Positions 17,035 through 26,455 of a stretch of DNA of 64,000 nucleotides are shown in pieces (positions within the stretch are counted from its first letter, which is position 1; each line of letters begins with the position of its first letter). The notes beneath the pieces are model-generated. The model ran no database searches. It was not told the DNA's origin and saw only the letters and a program-made list of their open reading frames with translations. This DNA comes from Desulfoscipio geothermicus (lineage in GTDB: Bacteria; Bacillota; Desulfotomaculia; Desulfotomaculales; Desulfallaceae). The position numbers and the translations under genes are program-made. Location: assembly GCA_016841645.1 (NCBI GenBank), contig JAENYS010000001.1:1-64000 (forward strand), read 5' to 3'.

Positions 17035-18069
17035 GTGGCTGAAATAAGACCAAAACAGCACCTAGAATATTACTCTAAATTGTATCCCGCTGCATGGAAA
17101 CAAGTAGACAAATTCAGAGCTGGCAAAGGTAAAGACCTGCCGTTTTGGCCTGAGTGGTGTTTTCTACCCTTGACCGCTGTCTATACCATAGTAAGTACTA
17201 AGGCTGAAGAGCAGGGGATTGATATTTTATTTTAGGCTGTGCTGGTTACCCGCTCCTAAATGATGTGGGCATTATTGGCGCCCTGGCTGCATGGCGAGTA
17301 ACACAAGGTTTACCGGTTTGCCCCTGACATCTACCAGGCTGTTATAAATACACCCATAACCGGTGATCTACCACATGATATTTTATTTAACATACCTGAG
17401 TGGTGTGTCTATATTGAAACCCCGGTTTTAAACATAGATGAGCATGAGCTGACCGGATTCTTTGCATATCTGGAATATGACGTTAATGAAAACCACTATG
17501 AATTAAGGCTGGTGCTTGATTATGATACCCCGCTTCCCTCCCTGTATTCCGTACCCATTCATCTGGGGCCCTGGCCATTGGCTGATGCGCTGGCCAAAAC
17601 AGCAAGCGAAGCTGCCCGGCAGGCTGACATTTTAGGCATTGAATATAAGGCCCCGGCAGCGGAGCAGATGCAGGAAGGTTTTACCCCTTTGGTGTCGTTG
17701 CTCCTGTATCTTTGTTCTGCTAACAGTGAGATTGGCAACGAAAGAAAGAGACCGACAAGACCACGTACTAAGAAAACCAAGAAGGGGCCGCGCTTATTCC
17801 CACCAATGCAGCCAAAGACATGGGATGTCGGGGTTAGGATGGGCACAGTAATGCGAAAGGCTTTGGAAGCTCCCAGCGCACCGGCAGAACCCCGGGGCGA
17901 ACTTGGTAAACAGCGGAGCAGTCCCAGGGCACATTATAGAAAAGCCCATTGGCATGGATACTGGACTGGGCAGCGCACCGGCGAGCAGAAGCTTATAGTA
18001 AAATGGATACCGCCCTTACTGGTGAACAGTAATGATGATATGCCGGTTACAATAAGGCCTGTAAAATAA
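17035..18069 (+). pseudogene. AcrVA2-like anti-CRISPR protein gene, frameshifted
   Basis: Joined frames give about 340 residues resembling AcrVA2, the Moraxella inhibitor of type V-A (Cas12a) immunity, which lowers Cas12a by acting on its mRNA during translation. The order matches: an N-terminal helical part (YYSKLYPAAWKQVDKF, FWPEWCFLP), ALAAWRVTQG, the central NIPEWCVYIET, a DYDTPLPSLY region, and the C-terminal HWHGYWTGQRTGEQK followed by VKWIPPLLVNS. The gene is broken: the first frame stops at 17235, a second frame (about 17229-17310) carries GCAGYPLLNDVGIIGALAAW, and the third runs from about 17311 to 18069. Two single-base shifts in T-rich runs explain this, by decay or sequencing error. 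The likely start is GTG 17035, 10 bases after GGAG. No cas gene or CRISPR array lies in the window. Confidence 0.65.
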
Positions 18070-18174
18070 GTTAAAACCCAGCAGCTGAGGAACTATATTA
18101 TTAGATGTAACTAGTGCAATAAAGATAATATAATTGAGTTAAATAGTAGGATAAATCGTCATCCAACCAGACAC

Positions 18175-18200
18175 AAAAAAGCTTCCGGAACCCCGGAAGC
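18175..18200 (-). terminator. Terminator of tRNA-Sec transcript
   Basis: Read on the minus strand, GCTTCCGG and CCGGAAGC form an 8 bp stem followed by TTTTTT, 12 bases past the tRNA 3' end. Confidence 0.8.
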
Positions 18201-18211
18201 CTTTTCATTAC

Positions 18212-18310
18212 TGGCGGGAGTGTGTGAGAATCGAACTCACCAGGGACGGGATCGCCGCCCCACGAACTGGTTTTGAAGACCAGGGGCACCACCAGGCACC
18301 ATCCACCCCC
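18212..18310 (-). tRNA. selC: tRNA-Sec (UCA anticodon)
   Basis: The minus strand folds as a long tRNA of about 99 nt with a 3' CCA. The anticodon arm CTGGT-CTTCAAA-ACCAG places TCA at the anticodon. The extended variable arm and long acceptor stem are typical of selenocysteine tRNA. It reads UGA as selenocysteine together with SelB. Its presence supports the in-frame UGA of the MvhD gene at 47.2 kb. selA, selB and selD are not in the window. Confidence 0.93.
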
Positions 18311-18461
18311 GCATACATTTGCGACAACAAACATTATAACAAAGATATATTAATTAAACAAGTTAACACATAAACAATTCTGATTGCTTTTACTAGTAAA
18401 ATATAATAATCTATTATAGTAGTCTATTATGGCGCATAGTGTATTTAAAACCCAGCTTAAA

Positions 18462-18496
18462 TTCGACAAAGAGGAAAATTATACTACTTTGTCGAA
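18462..18496. promoter_or_regulatory. Perfect 10 bp stem-loop upstream of hepT
   Basis: TTCGACAAAG (18462-18471) and CTTTGTCGAA (18487-18496) are exact inverted repeats separated by 15 bases, followed by AGGTTTTAT, ending 63 bases before hepT. It could be an attenuator, mRNA 5' hairpin or operator. Confidence 0.5.
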
Positions 18497-18559
18497 AGGT
18501 TTTATATGTGCATTTTACATATAGCCCTCTTTCACAAATAAGTAGGAGATAAAAACCAT

Positions 18560-19525
18560 ATGATATTTGATTTCTTCAGCGAAATTAAAAACGAATTAAG
18601 TGTTGTGGAAGATGAGCTAATTAAAGCTGTTCGTTCTTCCGATCCGTTATTAACGGAAACAGCGACGCACTTGATCATGGCAGGCGGCAAGCGCCTGCGG
18701 CCTGCTTTTTGTTTACTAGGCGGCAAGTTTGCTAACTTTAATCTGGACAAAATTGTCCCTCTGGCTGTGGCTCTGGAGTTAATTCACATGGCCACCCTGG
18801 TACACGATGACGTAGTTGATGCGTCATTAACCAGAAGAGGCAGGCCCACAGTTAAAGCCCAATGGGGTAACCGTATTTCCACCCATATAGGCGATTATTT
18901 ACTGGGCAAGTCACTAATACTAATTTCTCAATATGAGGATCCATTGATTCCCAGGGTTCTGGCAGAGACCAGCGTAAAAATGAGTGAAGGGGAAATACTC
19001 CAGATTTCCACCACCTATGATACCAACCAGAGTATAAAGGATTATTTTTATCGCATCAACCGGAAAACCGCCCTGTTGATTTCTGCCTCCTGCCAGTTGG
19101 GTGCGGTGGCTTGCGGTGCTTCACGGCAATTGCATCAAACCCTGCGGAGATTCGGTCATTATATTGGCATGGCCTTTCAAATAACCGACGATATTCTGGA
19201 CATGACTGCCGAGCAGACCAAACTGGGCAAGCCGGTGGGTGGCGATTTAAGACAAGGCATTATCACTATACCAACCATTTATGCATTAAGCAAAAGCAGC
19301 GCTCGAAGCCGGCTGGCTGAAATTATAATCAAACCCGAGAAGAATGAACAGGAAATTCTCGAAGCTATTGACCTGATTACCCGGTGCGGTGGCATTGATT
19401 ATTCAGCCGGTTTAGCAACCCAGTATATAAATAAAGCTAAAAAGGAATTATACGGGTTACCCGATGTACCCGTAAAAAGGACCATGCAAATTATTGCCGA
19501 ATTTATTGGTATTAGGAAATTTTAG
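18560..19525 (+). CDS. hepT: Polyprenyl (heptaprenyl-type) diphosphate synthase
   Basis: A 321-residue all-helical trans-prenyltransferase. The first Asp-rich motif region LVHDDVVDASLTRRGRPT and the second, QITDDILDMT, chelate the Mg-diphosphate; GGKRLRPAF holds the IPP site. It elongates allylic diphosphate with IPP to the side chain of menaquinone. It precedes the tetrapyrrole genes and overlaps the open frame of the next one, so it is probably the first gene of that operon. Chain length cannot be read from the sequence with certainty; heptaprenyl is usual in Firmicutes. Confidence 0.88.
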   Translation: MIFDFFSEIKNELSVVEDELIKAVRSSDPLLTETATHLIMAGGKRLRPAFCLLGGKFANFNLDKIVPLAVALELIHMATLVHDDVVDASLTRRGRPTVKAQWGNRISTHIGDYLLGKSLILISQYEDPLIPRVLAETSVKMSEGEILQISTTYDTNQSIKDYFYRINRKTALLISASCQLGAVACGASRQLHQTLRRFGHYIGMAFQITDDILDMTAEQTKLGKPVGGDLRQGIITIPTIYALSKSSARSRLAEIIIKPEKNEQEILEAIDLITRCGGIDYSAGLATQYINKAKKELYGLPDVPVKRTMQIIAEFIGIRKF

Positions 19526-19583
19526 CTTTGATCTGCATTACAGCAAGATGTTATTATTAAAAGCTCCTTCGGAGTTGGTATAT

Positions 19584-20228
19584 TTGCAACTTTACCCCAT
19601 ATTTATCAATCTTAAAGAAAAAAAGTGCCTGGTGATAGGCGGCGGCAAAGTGGCCGAGCGCAAGGTTAAAGCCCTGGTCCGCTGCGGTGCCAAAGTCCAC
19701 ATCATTAGTCCCCAATTAACTATTGCTCTGCAAAATATGGCAGAGCGCGGGTTAGTATTGTATCGCTGTGGCTATTACCAAACCGGCGATTTAGAGAATA
19801 CTTTCCTTGTAATCAGCGCTACGGACGATGATGCCGTCAACCAAGCCGTGGCCGGCGATTGCCTAAAACGCAATATCATGGTAAATGTAGTGGATGACCC
19901 CCCCAGGTGCAATTTTTTTGTGCCCTCCGTAATGCACAGGGGATCGTTAAAACTGGCCATTTCCACAGGCGGCAGCAGTCCCCGGCTGGCTAAAATTATC
20001 CGCCGAAAACTTGAGCAGGAATTCGGGCCAGCATTCACTGAATTTAACGATTTTCTAGGCACGGTACGCAGACAGGTGCAAGAGCAGGTAGCAGATCCGG
20101 TCCGACGCGAACAGATTTTAGTGAATTTAGTGGATGAAACTACATATACTTTGGTCAAGCAAGGGGATTTAGAGAAGGCAAAGGAGCGGGTTAATAATGT
20201 TTGTCATTTCGATCGGTGTCAATCATAA
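19584..20228 (+). CDS. Precorrin-2 dehydrogenase / sirohydrochlorin ferrochelatase-like protein
   Basis: A Met8/CysG N-terminal type enzyme, about 214 residues, oxidising precorrin-2 to sirohydrochlorin with NAD. The NAD-binding motif is CLVIGGGKVAERKVKAL and the family signature VNVVDDPPRCNFFVPS is present. The TTG at 19584 is favoured: GGAG lies 9 bases before it and the family normally starts M(Q)LYPIF(I)NL. Earlier in-frame ATGs at 19494 and 19548 are possible and would overlap or adjoin hepT. It overlaps hemA by 32 bases. It supplies the siroheme branch, here also the entry to heme via the Ahb route. Confidence 0.88.
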   Translation: MQLYPIFINLKEKKCLVIGGGKVAERKVKALVRCGAKVHIISPQLTIALQNMAERGLVLYRCGYYQTGDLENTFLVISATDDDAVNQAVAGDCLKRNIMVNVVDDPPRCNFFVPSVMHRGSLKLAISTGGSSPRLAKIIRRKLEQEFGPAFTEFNDFLGTVRRQVQEQVADPVRREQILVNLVDETTYTLVKQGDLEKAKERVNNVCHFDRCQS

Positions 20229-21537
20229 AACTGCTCCGGTGGCAATTAGAGAAAAGCTATCCTTTTCGGATAATGCATTACCGGATGCCCTGGCCAGGCT
20301 GCTTGACCACCCGGTGATTCTGGGCTGCGTGATTATTTCCACCTGCAACCGTACTGAAATATACGCCCATGTCAGTAGTGTTGAAAGCGGCATCGAAACT
20401 ATTCGAAGTTTTTTGCAGCACAAGTCTGGCGTAGAACCGGTTATGATTAAAAAATATACCTATGCTTTTGCGCAGCATAAAACTGCCCGGCAGCTTTTCA
20501 GGGTGGCAGCAGGCCTGGATTCCATGCTGCTGGGGGAAACCCAGATTTTGGGTCAGATTAGAACGGCCTACCAGCTAGCTCAAAAACATAATGTCACCGA
20601 TAAGGTAATTAATACTTTATTTAAATACGCAATTACGGCCGGCAAGCGGGCCCGTACCGAAACAGGCATTGACCAGCATGCCGTTTCCATCAGCTATGCC
20701 GCAGTGGAACTAGCCAAGCAGATTTTTCAGGACCTAACCGGCCGCTCAGTGCTAGTTATCGGAGCCGGTAAAATGAGTGAACTAACTGCCAAACACCTGG
20801 TAGCAAACGGCGTTTCCGGAGTCATCGTTTCCAATCGTTCTTACAACCGGGCCGAATATCTGGCCCGCCAGTTCGGCGGTCGGGCTGTTAAGTTCAACGA
20901 ACTGTATTACTATCTTAAGTCAGCCGACATAGTGATTAGCTGCACCGCCGCCACCCACTATGTGGTACGGGCACCGGAGGTACAGGAAATATTAACCCAA
21001 AATACCGGCAAAACCATCATGTTCATTGACATTGCGGTACCCCGGGATATTGACCCTGCTGTTGGCGGTCTGCCCGGTGTTAGACTTTACGATATTGATG
21101 ATTTACAAAATGTGGTAGATAATAACCTTATGGAACGCAAACGGGCTGCTATACTTGCGGATGCTATTATAGAGGAAATGGTGGATGAGTTTGCCCGCTG
21201 GCAAGGGGAACAGTATGTAATACCCACCATTACCGCATTAATAAAGCAGGGCGAGACCATCAAACAGCAGGAACTGGACCGGGCCCTAAGCAAATTAAAA
21301 GACTTGTCCGAACATGATAGCAGGGTAATCCACTCACTGGCCAACACTATTGTTAATCAACTGCTGCACACGCCTATTACCAAATTAAAAGAATTCGCCC
21401 TTACCAAGCAAGGCCCGGCTTATCAAGAGGCTTTAGAAAAATTATTCTGTCTGGACAATTTGGATACACCGGCCGGGCAAACTGCCGGCGGGCAGCTAAT
21501 AAAAGCAGGCGAGCAGACCCGGGCCTCGGGTCATTAA
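20197..21537 (+). CDS. hemA: Glutamyl-tRNA reductase
   Basis: A 446-residue NADPH-dependent enzyme reducing glutamyl-tRNA(Glu) to glutamate-1-semialdehyde, the first committed step of C5 tetrapyrrole synthesis. It has the catalytic-cysteine motif STCNRTEIYA, LDSMLLGETQILGQIR, the NADPH-binding VLVIGAGKMSEL and the C-terminal dimerisation helices. Length is normal for the family. It begins inside the end of the preceding gene. Confidence 0.95.
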   Translation: MFVISIGVNHKTAPVAIREKLSFSDNALPDALARLLDHPVILGCVIISTCNRTEIYAHVSSVESGIETIRSFLQHKSGVEPVMIKKYTYAFAQHKTARQLFRVAAGLDSMLLGETQILGQIRTAYQLAQKHNVTDKVINTLFKYAITAGKRARTETGIDQHAVSISYAAVELAKQIFQDLTGRSVLVIGAGKMSELTAKHLVANGVSGVIVSNRSYNRAEYLARQFGGRAVKFNELYYYLKSADIVISCTAATHYVVRAPEVQEILTQNTGKTIMFIDIAVPRDIDPAVGGLPGVRLYDIDDLQNVVDNNLMERKRAAILADAIIEEMVDEFARWQGEQYVIPTITALIKQGETIKQQELDRALSKLKDLSEHDSRVIHSLANTIVNQLLHTPITKLKEFALTKQGPAYQEALEKLFCLDNLDTPAGQTAGGQLIKAGEQTRASGH

Positions 21538-21634
21538 TATAATTAGATATAACAAGTATCGGGTGCAGGCGCTGAAAAAAGCCACACCCGAAATTTTTAA
21601 GGCAAGTACCAGCATGTTCATATCGGAGGCCATC

Positions 21635-22579
21635 ATGATAAATCAAGTGATTATCGGGTCCCGGGACAGCGACCTGGCCATGTGGCAGGCCCGCTGGGTA
21701 GCTAATTCGCTACAAAAAGCCCATCCGGACCGCAGTTTTCATATTCAAGGCATGAAAACCAAAGGCGACAACATTTTAGATGTGGCGCTGGCTAAAATCG
21801 GTGACAAGGGTCTTTTCACCAAAGAACTGGAAGCAGCGCTTTTAAGCGGTGCAATTAAGCTGGCGGTGCACAGCATGAAGGACCTGCCCACCCGGCTGCC
21901 GGGTGGCCTGGCCATTGGAGCGATCGGCGAGCGGGAATACCCGGGCGATGTATTAATCTCCCGCAACAATGTCCAGCTGGCGGGTTTAAAAAAGGGAGCC
22001 CGCGTCGGCACCAGCAGTTTAAGGCGCCGCGCCCAGTTACTGTATTACCGGCCGGACCTGCAAATGGTTGATATACGCGGTAACTTAAACACCCGTTTGC
22101 GCAAATTCAAGGAACTGGAGCTTGATGCAATCGTGCTGGCCTATGCCGGCATCAAGCGCATGGGTCACGAAGCGCTGGTTGCCCAGTTGATCCCCTTTGA
22201 TATTTGCCTGCCTGCAGTTGGACAGGGTTCGGTAGGTGTAGAGATTGCCAGCGCCGACACCGCCACCCGGGATATTATCGCTCCTCTGGATCACGGGCCA
22301 TCCAGAACCGCCATTGAAGCCGAAAGGGCATTTATGCAAAGACTGGAAGGCGGCTGCCAGGTACCTATAGGCGCTTACGGGCAGGTCGAGGGTGATGTGC
22401 TGGCCCTGGAAGGGGCGGTTATCGACCTGCACGGCCAAACCGCCCTGCGTGACAGCGTTACAGGGCCGGTAGACGGTGCCCGCCGGCTGGGCATCCAGTT
22501 GGCGGAAGTGCTGATCGACCGCGGCGCGGAAAAATTATTACGGCAGGCAAGACAGGAGTTTGGATTCCATGACAAATAA
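21635..22579 (+). CDS. hemC: Hydroxymethylbilane synthase (porphobilinogen deaminase)
   Basis: A 314-residue enzyme polymerising four porphobilinogens to hydroxymethylbilane. It has IIGSRDSDLAMWQA, LPTRLPGGLAIGAI, GTSSLRRRAQL and the dipyrromethane-cofactor cysteine in EGGCQVPIGAYG. The start at 21635 follows CGGAGG at 21624-21629; the longer open frame from 21563 has no such site. It overlaps the next gene slightly. Confidence 0.95.
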   Translation: MINQVIIGSRDSDLAMWQARWVANSLQKAHPDRSFHIQGMKTKGDNILDVALAKIGDKGLFTKELEAALLSGAIKLAVHSMKDLPTRLPGGLAIGAIGEREYPGDVLISRNNVQLAGLKKGARVGTSSLRRRAQLLYYRPDLQMVDIRGNLNTRLRKFKELELDAIVLAYAGIKRMGHEALVAQLIPFDICLPAVGQGSVGVEIASADTATRDIIAPLDHGPSRTAIEAERAFMQRLEGGCQVPIGAYGQVEGDVLALEGAVIDLHGQTALRDSVTGPVDGARRLGIQLAEVLIDRGAEKLLRQARQEFGFHDK

Positions 22580-24116
22580 CAAGGGAACGGTATATCTTAT
22601 CGGTGCCGGTCCGGGCGACCCGGGACTGCTTACTGTTAAAGGGTTGGAGTGCATCAAACAGGCCGACGTGATTGTCTATGACCGCTTGGCCGGGCCGCGT
22701 CTGCTAAACCAGCGCCGGCCGGACGCGGAATGCATTTATGTAGGTAAACAACCCGACCGGCATACCCTGACTCAAGAAGAAATTAACCGGCTGCTCGTGG
22801 AAAAGGCCCTGCTGGGTCTTACCGTGGCACGTTTAAAAGGGGGGGATCCCTTTGTTTTTGGACGTGGTGGCGAGGAGGCTGAAGCACTGGCCGGACACGG
22901 TATACCATTTGAAATAATTCCCGGGGTCACCTCGGCCATAGCTGTGCCGGCCTACGCAGGCATACCGGTGACACACCGGGACTTTACCTCCACCCTGGCT
23001 ATTATCACCGGCAACGAAGACCCCACTAAAGAAACCTCCAGCATTCAGTGGTCCAAAATAGCCACCGGCGCGGGCACTTTAATATTTCTAATGGGCATGG
23101 CCAATTTACCGGGCATAACGCAAAAATTAATCAAGCACGGTAGAGCTCCCCAAACCCCCGTAGCGCTAATCCGCTGGGGCACCCGACCGGAACAAAAAAC
23201 GCTGGTGGGCCGCCTGGACAATATCGCCCGCCTGGCCAAAGAGCAGGGTTTTAAAAACCCGGCCATTATCATCGCGGGTGAAGTAGTACAGCTGCGGGAC
23301 CAATTAAACTGGTTTGAAAACAAGCCGCTGTTCGGTAAAAGAATACTGGTTACCCGCTCCCGTGAGCAGGCCAGCAGTTTATCCCTGGCCATTGAGAAAC
23401 TGGGCGGCGAGCCGGTGGAGTATCCCACTATTGCTATCGCCCCGCCTGAGGACAATGCACCTCTTGAGCAGGCGCTAAACCGGTTGTCTACATATAATTG
23501 GCTTATTTTTACCAGTGTCAATGGAGTAACCTGCTTTTTTGACACCCTACGGCGGGTAAACGGCGATATCCGTGATTTAAAAGGCCTTAAAATATGCGCC
23601 ATCGGGCCGCAAACCGGCCAAGCCCTGCAAAAAATGGCCCTGCAGGTGACTTACATACCGGCGGAATTCCGGGCCGAAGCCATAATAGAGGGGCTGCGGG
23701 ATAAATTAGCGCCAGGCGACCGGGTATTACTGCCCAGGGCTGATATCGCCAGAAAAATATTGCCCGAAGCGCTGGCCAGTATGGGCGCGCAAGTGGATGA
23801 AGTAGCCGCCTACCGCACTGTGCTAGGTGCCGGTAACGCAGAGACCATCCGGGACATGCTGGCCACTGGGACCATTGATATAATTACTTTTACCAGTTCG
23901 TCCACAGTGCGCAATTTTGTTACTCTGCTGGAGACAGCTAACCTTGGTCGACCGGTTGGCCGTGCCCAAGTGGCCTGCATTGGGCCTATCACCGCTGCCA
24001 CTGCGCGAGAGCTTGAGTTGCCCGTGCACATTGAAGCGAGCGAATATACCATCAACGGGTTACTGCAGGCTATTTTAAAACATTTAGGGTTCGGCCAAGA
24101 AAGTGCGAACTGTTAA
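22569..24116 (+). CDS. cobA-hemD: Fused uroporphyrinogen-III methyltransferase and uroporphyrinogen-III synthase
   Basis: A 515-residue fusion. Residues 1 to about 245 are the SUMT: YLIGAGPGDPGLLTVKG, VVYDRL-type segment, RLKGGDPFVFGRGGEEAEAL, GVTSAIAVPAYAGIPVTHR and LIFLMGM. Residues about 255-510 are HemD, with RILVTRSREQASSLS, WLIFTSVNGV, and ITFTSSSTVRNFVTLL. It cyclises hydroxymethylbilane to uro'gen III and methylates it to precorrin-2, so one polypeptide links two consecutive steps. The fusion is common in Firmicutes. A TTG at 22560 is an alternative start. Confidence 0.93.
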   Translation: MTNNKGTVYLIGAGPGDPGLLTVKGLECIKQADVIVYDRLAGPRLLNQRRPDAECIYVGKQPDRHTLTQEEINRLLVEKALLGLTVARLKGGDPFVFGRGGEEAEALAGHGIPFEIIPGVTSAIAVPAYAGIPVTHRDFTSTLAIITGNEDPTKETSSIQWSKIATGAGTLIFLMGMANLPGITQKLIKHGRAPQTPVALIRWGTRPEQKTLVGRLDNIARLAKEQGFKNPAIIIAGEVVQLRDQLNWFENKPLFGKRILVTRSREQASSLSLAIEKLGGEPVEYPTIAIAPPEDNAPLEQALNRLSTYNWLIFTSVNGVTCFFDTLRRVNGDIRDLKGLKICAIGPQTGQALQKMALQVTYIPAEFRAEAIIEGLRDKLAPGDRVLLPRADIARKILPEALASMGAQVDEVAAYRTVLGAGNAETIRDMLATGTIDIITFTSSSTVRNFVTLLETANLGRPVGRAQVACIGPITAATARELELPVHIEASEYTINGLLQAILKHLGFGQESANC

Positions 24117-24221
24117 CCGTGCTAAATAGATTGCTTTTTATACCGCTGTTTTAGTTTTATAATAACTTTAAGCAAACCTGAACCCAATTTAAACTCACCC
24201 TTTTATATAGAGGAGAAAATC

Positions 24222-25400
24222 ATGATCAGCGTAAGCAGATTACTTTGCGGAGCAGAATATTACGGCGATTCACTGCGCTACAATCAAGATGCGGGCAGCC
24301 AGCGAAACGGCACAACGACAGGGCGCGGGCCAGTTGTGGTATGGAACTCCACCCGTACCTGCAATTTAAGATGCCTGCACTGTTATTCCAATTCCAATGA
24401 CCATATTTATGAAAATGAACTCACCACCACCGAGGCCAGAAAATTCATTGATGACCTGGCTGCTTTTAATGTGCCGGTAATACTTTTTTCCGGGGGCGAG
24501 CCTTTACTGCGCCCTGATTTCTTTGAACTGGCCGGTTACGCCCGCCAAAAAAAAATACGCTGCACCCTTTCCACCAACGGTACCTTAATTACACCGGAGA
24601 TGGCCGGCCGCATTAAGAACGCAGGCGTCAGCTACGTAGGCATCAGCCTGGACGGCATCGGCGAGAATAACGACCGTTTCCGGGGCCGCAAAGGGGCCTT
24701 TGATGCAGCATTAAGCGGTATTCGCGCTTGCCGGTCCATCGGCCAACGGGTGGGTTTGCGGTTTACCATTAACCGCCATAACCTTGACCAGCTGCCTGGT
24801 ATATTCAAACTAATTGAGGACGAAGATATTCCCCGGGTATGCTTTTATCACTTGGTTTACAGTGGTCGGGGCAGTAAAATGGTAAACGAGGATGTTAGCC
24901 ACGCTCAAACCCGGCAGGCTATGGACTTGATTATGGAACATACCCTGGATTACCACCGCCGCGGTTTAAACAAGGAAATACTTACGGTTGATAACCATGC
25001 CGACGGCGTTTACATTTACCTGTCATTGCAAAAAACCGGTCAGGCCCGGGCAGAGCAGGTCCGCCGGCTACTAACAGCCAACGGCGGCAACCGCTCAGGC
25101 ATCGCTATCGGGGCGGTAGACTGGTTTGGTAATGTATACCCCGACCAATTCACCCGCCAGCACCTGCTGGGCAACATCCGGGAAAATTCTTTCGGGGAAA
25201 TCTGGCAAAATACAGATCACCCGCTCCTGCAGGGGTTAAAAAATCGCAAGCCTTTGCTTAAGGGTCGCTGTGCCCGTTGCCGCTGGTTAAATATGTGCAA
25301 CGGTAATTTTAGAATCCGGGCGGAGTCTGTGCACGGTGATTTTTGGGCACCCGATCCCGCCTGTTACCTGACCGGTGAGGAGACAGGCACTGCTGATTAA
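24222..25400 (+). CDS. ahbC: 12,18-didecarboxysiroheme deacetylase (radical SAM, AhbC/NirJ1)
   Basis: A 392-residue radical SAM enzyme. The SAM cluster motif is CNLRCLHCYS, followed by LFSGGEPLLRPDFFEL and STNGTLIT. The C-terminal auxiliary cysteines lie in RCARCRWLNMCNGN and DPACYL. In the alternative heme pathway AhbC removes the acetate side chains of 12,18-didecarboxysiroheme to give Fe-coproporphyrin III. Assignment to AhbC rather than AhbD follows its length, N-terminal extension and position. The start has AGAGGAG upstream. A 105-base AT-rich gap with a weak promoter-like region precedes it. Confidence 0.88.
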   Translation: MISVSRLLCGAEYYGDSLRYNQDAGSQRNGTTTGRGPVVVWNSTRTCNLRCLHCYSNSNDHIYENELTTTEARKFIDDLAAFNVPVILFSGGEPLLRPDFFELAGYARQKKIRCTLSTNGTLITPEMAGRIKNAGVSYVGISLDGIGENNDRFRGRKGAFDAALSGIRACRSIGQRVGLRFTINRHNLDQLPGIFKLIEDEDIPRVCFYHLVYSGRGSKMVNEDVSHAQTRQAMDLIMEHTLDYHRRGLNKEILTVDNHADGVYIYLSLQKTGQARAEQVRRLLTANGGNRSGIAIGAVDWFGNVYPDQFTRQHLLGNIRENSFGEIWQNTDHPLLQGLKNRKPLLKGRCARCRWLNMCNGNFRIRAESVHGDFWAPDPACYLTGEETGTAD

Positions 25401-25447
25401 AGATAAAACTACCCTGCAGTCTTCACCAATAAATCTGGAGGTGGCCT

Positions 25448-26428
25448 ATGTATTATCCAGTTACCAGGCCGCGCCGCCTGCGCTCCAGCGCTACTATGCG
25501 GCGACTGGTCAGGGAAAACCACCTGCGAGTGGACGATTTAATTTATCCTTTATTTGTCACCGCTGGCCGGGATGTACAAGAACCTATCGAGTCGATGCCC
25601 GGCATATATAGATTATCCATCAACCTGCTGCTGGCCGAAATAGCGAAGGTGCAGTCTCTGGGCATTCCGGGTATACTGCTGTTCGGTATCCCGGACAGCA
25701 AGGATGCCGCGGGCAGCGGTGCCTATGCCGCTAACGGGATTATCCAGCAGGCCGTGCAGGCGGTTAAAGATAAGTTCCCCGAACTGCTGGTGATCACCGA
25801 TGTTTGCCTGTGCGAATACACCGACCACGGCCACTGCGGCATTGTGCAGGAGGGTAAAGTTTTAAACGACCCCACCCTGGAACTGCTGGCCCGCACCGCT
25901 GTTTCCCACGCGCAAAGCGGAGCGGACATTATCGCACCATCGGATATGATGGACGGGCGGGTGCGGGCCATTAGAGGAGCCCTGGATGAAGAGGGATTTT
26001 CCGGTATTCCGATTATGTCTTACAGTGTTAAATACGCTTCGGCCTTTTACGGACCTTTCCGGGAAGCTGCCGGTTCGGCCCCGCTATTCGGCGACCGCAA
26101 ATCCTACCAGATGGACCCGCCAAACCTCAGGGAGGCCCTGAGCGAGGTAGAGCAGGACATCGCCGAGGGTGCCGATATGCTGATCGTCAAACCTGCTATG
26201 GCTTATATGGATGTCATCGCTGCGGTGCGGGAGAATTTTGACGGCCCGCTGGTGGCTTACAATGTAAGCGGCGAATACTCCATGATTAAGGCCGCCGCCC
26301 GGCTGGGCTGGATCGACGAGCGACAAACCACCATGGAACTACTGACCGGCATGAAAAGGGCCGGGGCGGATATCATAATCACCTACCATGCCCCGGACGT
26401 GGTACGCTGGTTAAACGAAAATGTATAG
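25448..26428 (+). CDS. hemB: Porphobilinogen synthase (delta-aminolevulinate dehydratase)
   Basis: A 326-residue enzyme condensing two 5-aminolevulinates. The [14 protein letters not shown] segment has the three zinc-binding cysteines, so it is zinc-type. Catalytic lysines lie in [18 protein letters not shown] and [14 protein letters not shown]. The start has GGAGG nine bases ahead. It is embedded between the two radical SAM heme genes. Confidence 0.95.
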   Translation: MYYPVTRPRRLRSSATMRRLVRENHLRVDDLIYPLFVTAGRDVQEPIESMPGIYRLSINLLLAEIAKVQSLGIPGILLFGIPDSKDAAGSGAYAANGIIQQAVQAVKDKFPELLVITDVCLCEYTDHGHCGIVQEGKVLNDPTLELLARTAVSHAQSGADIIAPSDMMDGRVRAIRGALDEEGFSGIPIMSYSVKYASAFYGPFREAAGSAPLFGDRKSYQMDPPNLREALSEVEQDIAEGADMLIVKPAMAYMDVIAAVRENFDGPLVAYNVSGEYSMIKAAARLGWIDERQTTMELLTGMKRAGADIIITYHAPDVVRWLNENV

Positions 26429-26455
26429 AGATGTATAGAAAGGAACGGAGCAGCT

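Noticed and set aside
17311-17330. TGA in the AcrVA2-like gene as a possible selenocysteine codon
   Set aside because: Homology (ALAAWRVTQG then YRFAPD) continues in a different frame, so a frameshift explains it better; no SECIS-like hairpin follows.
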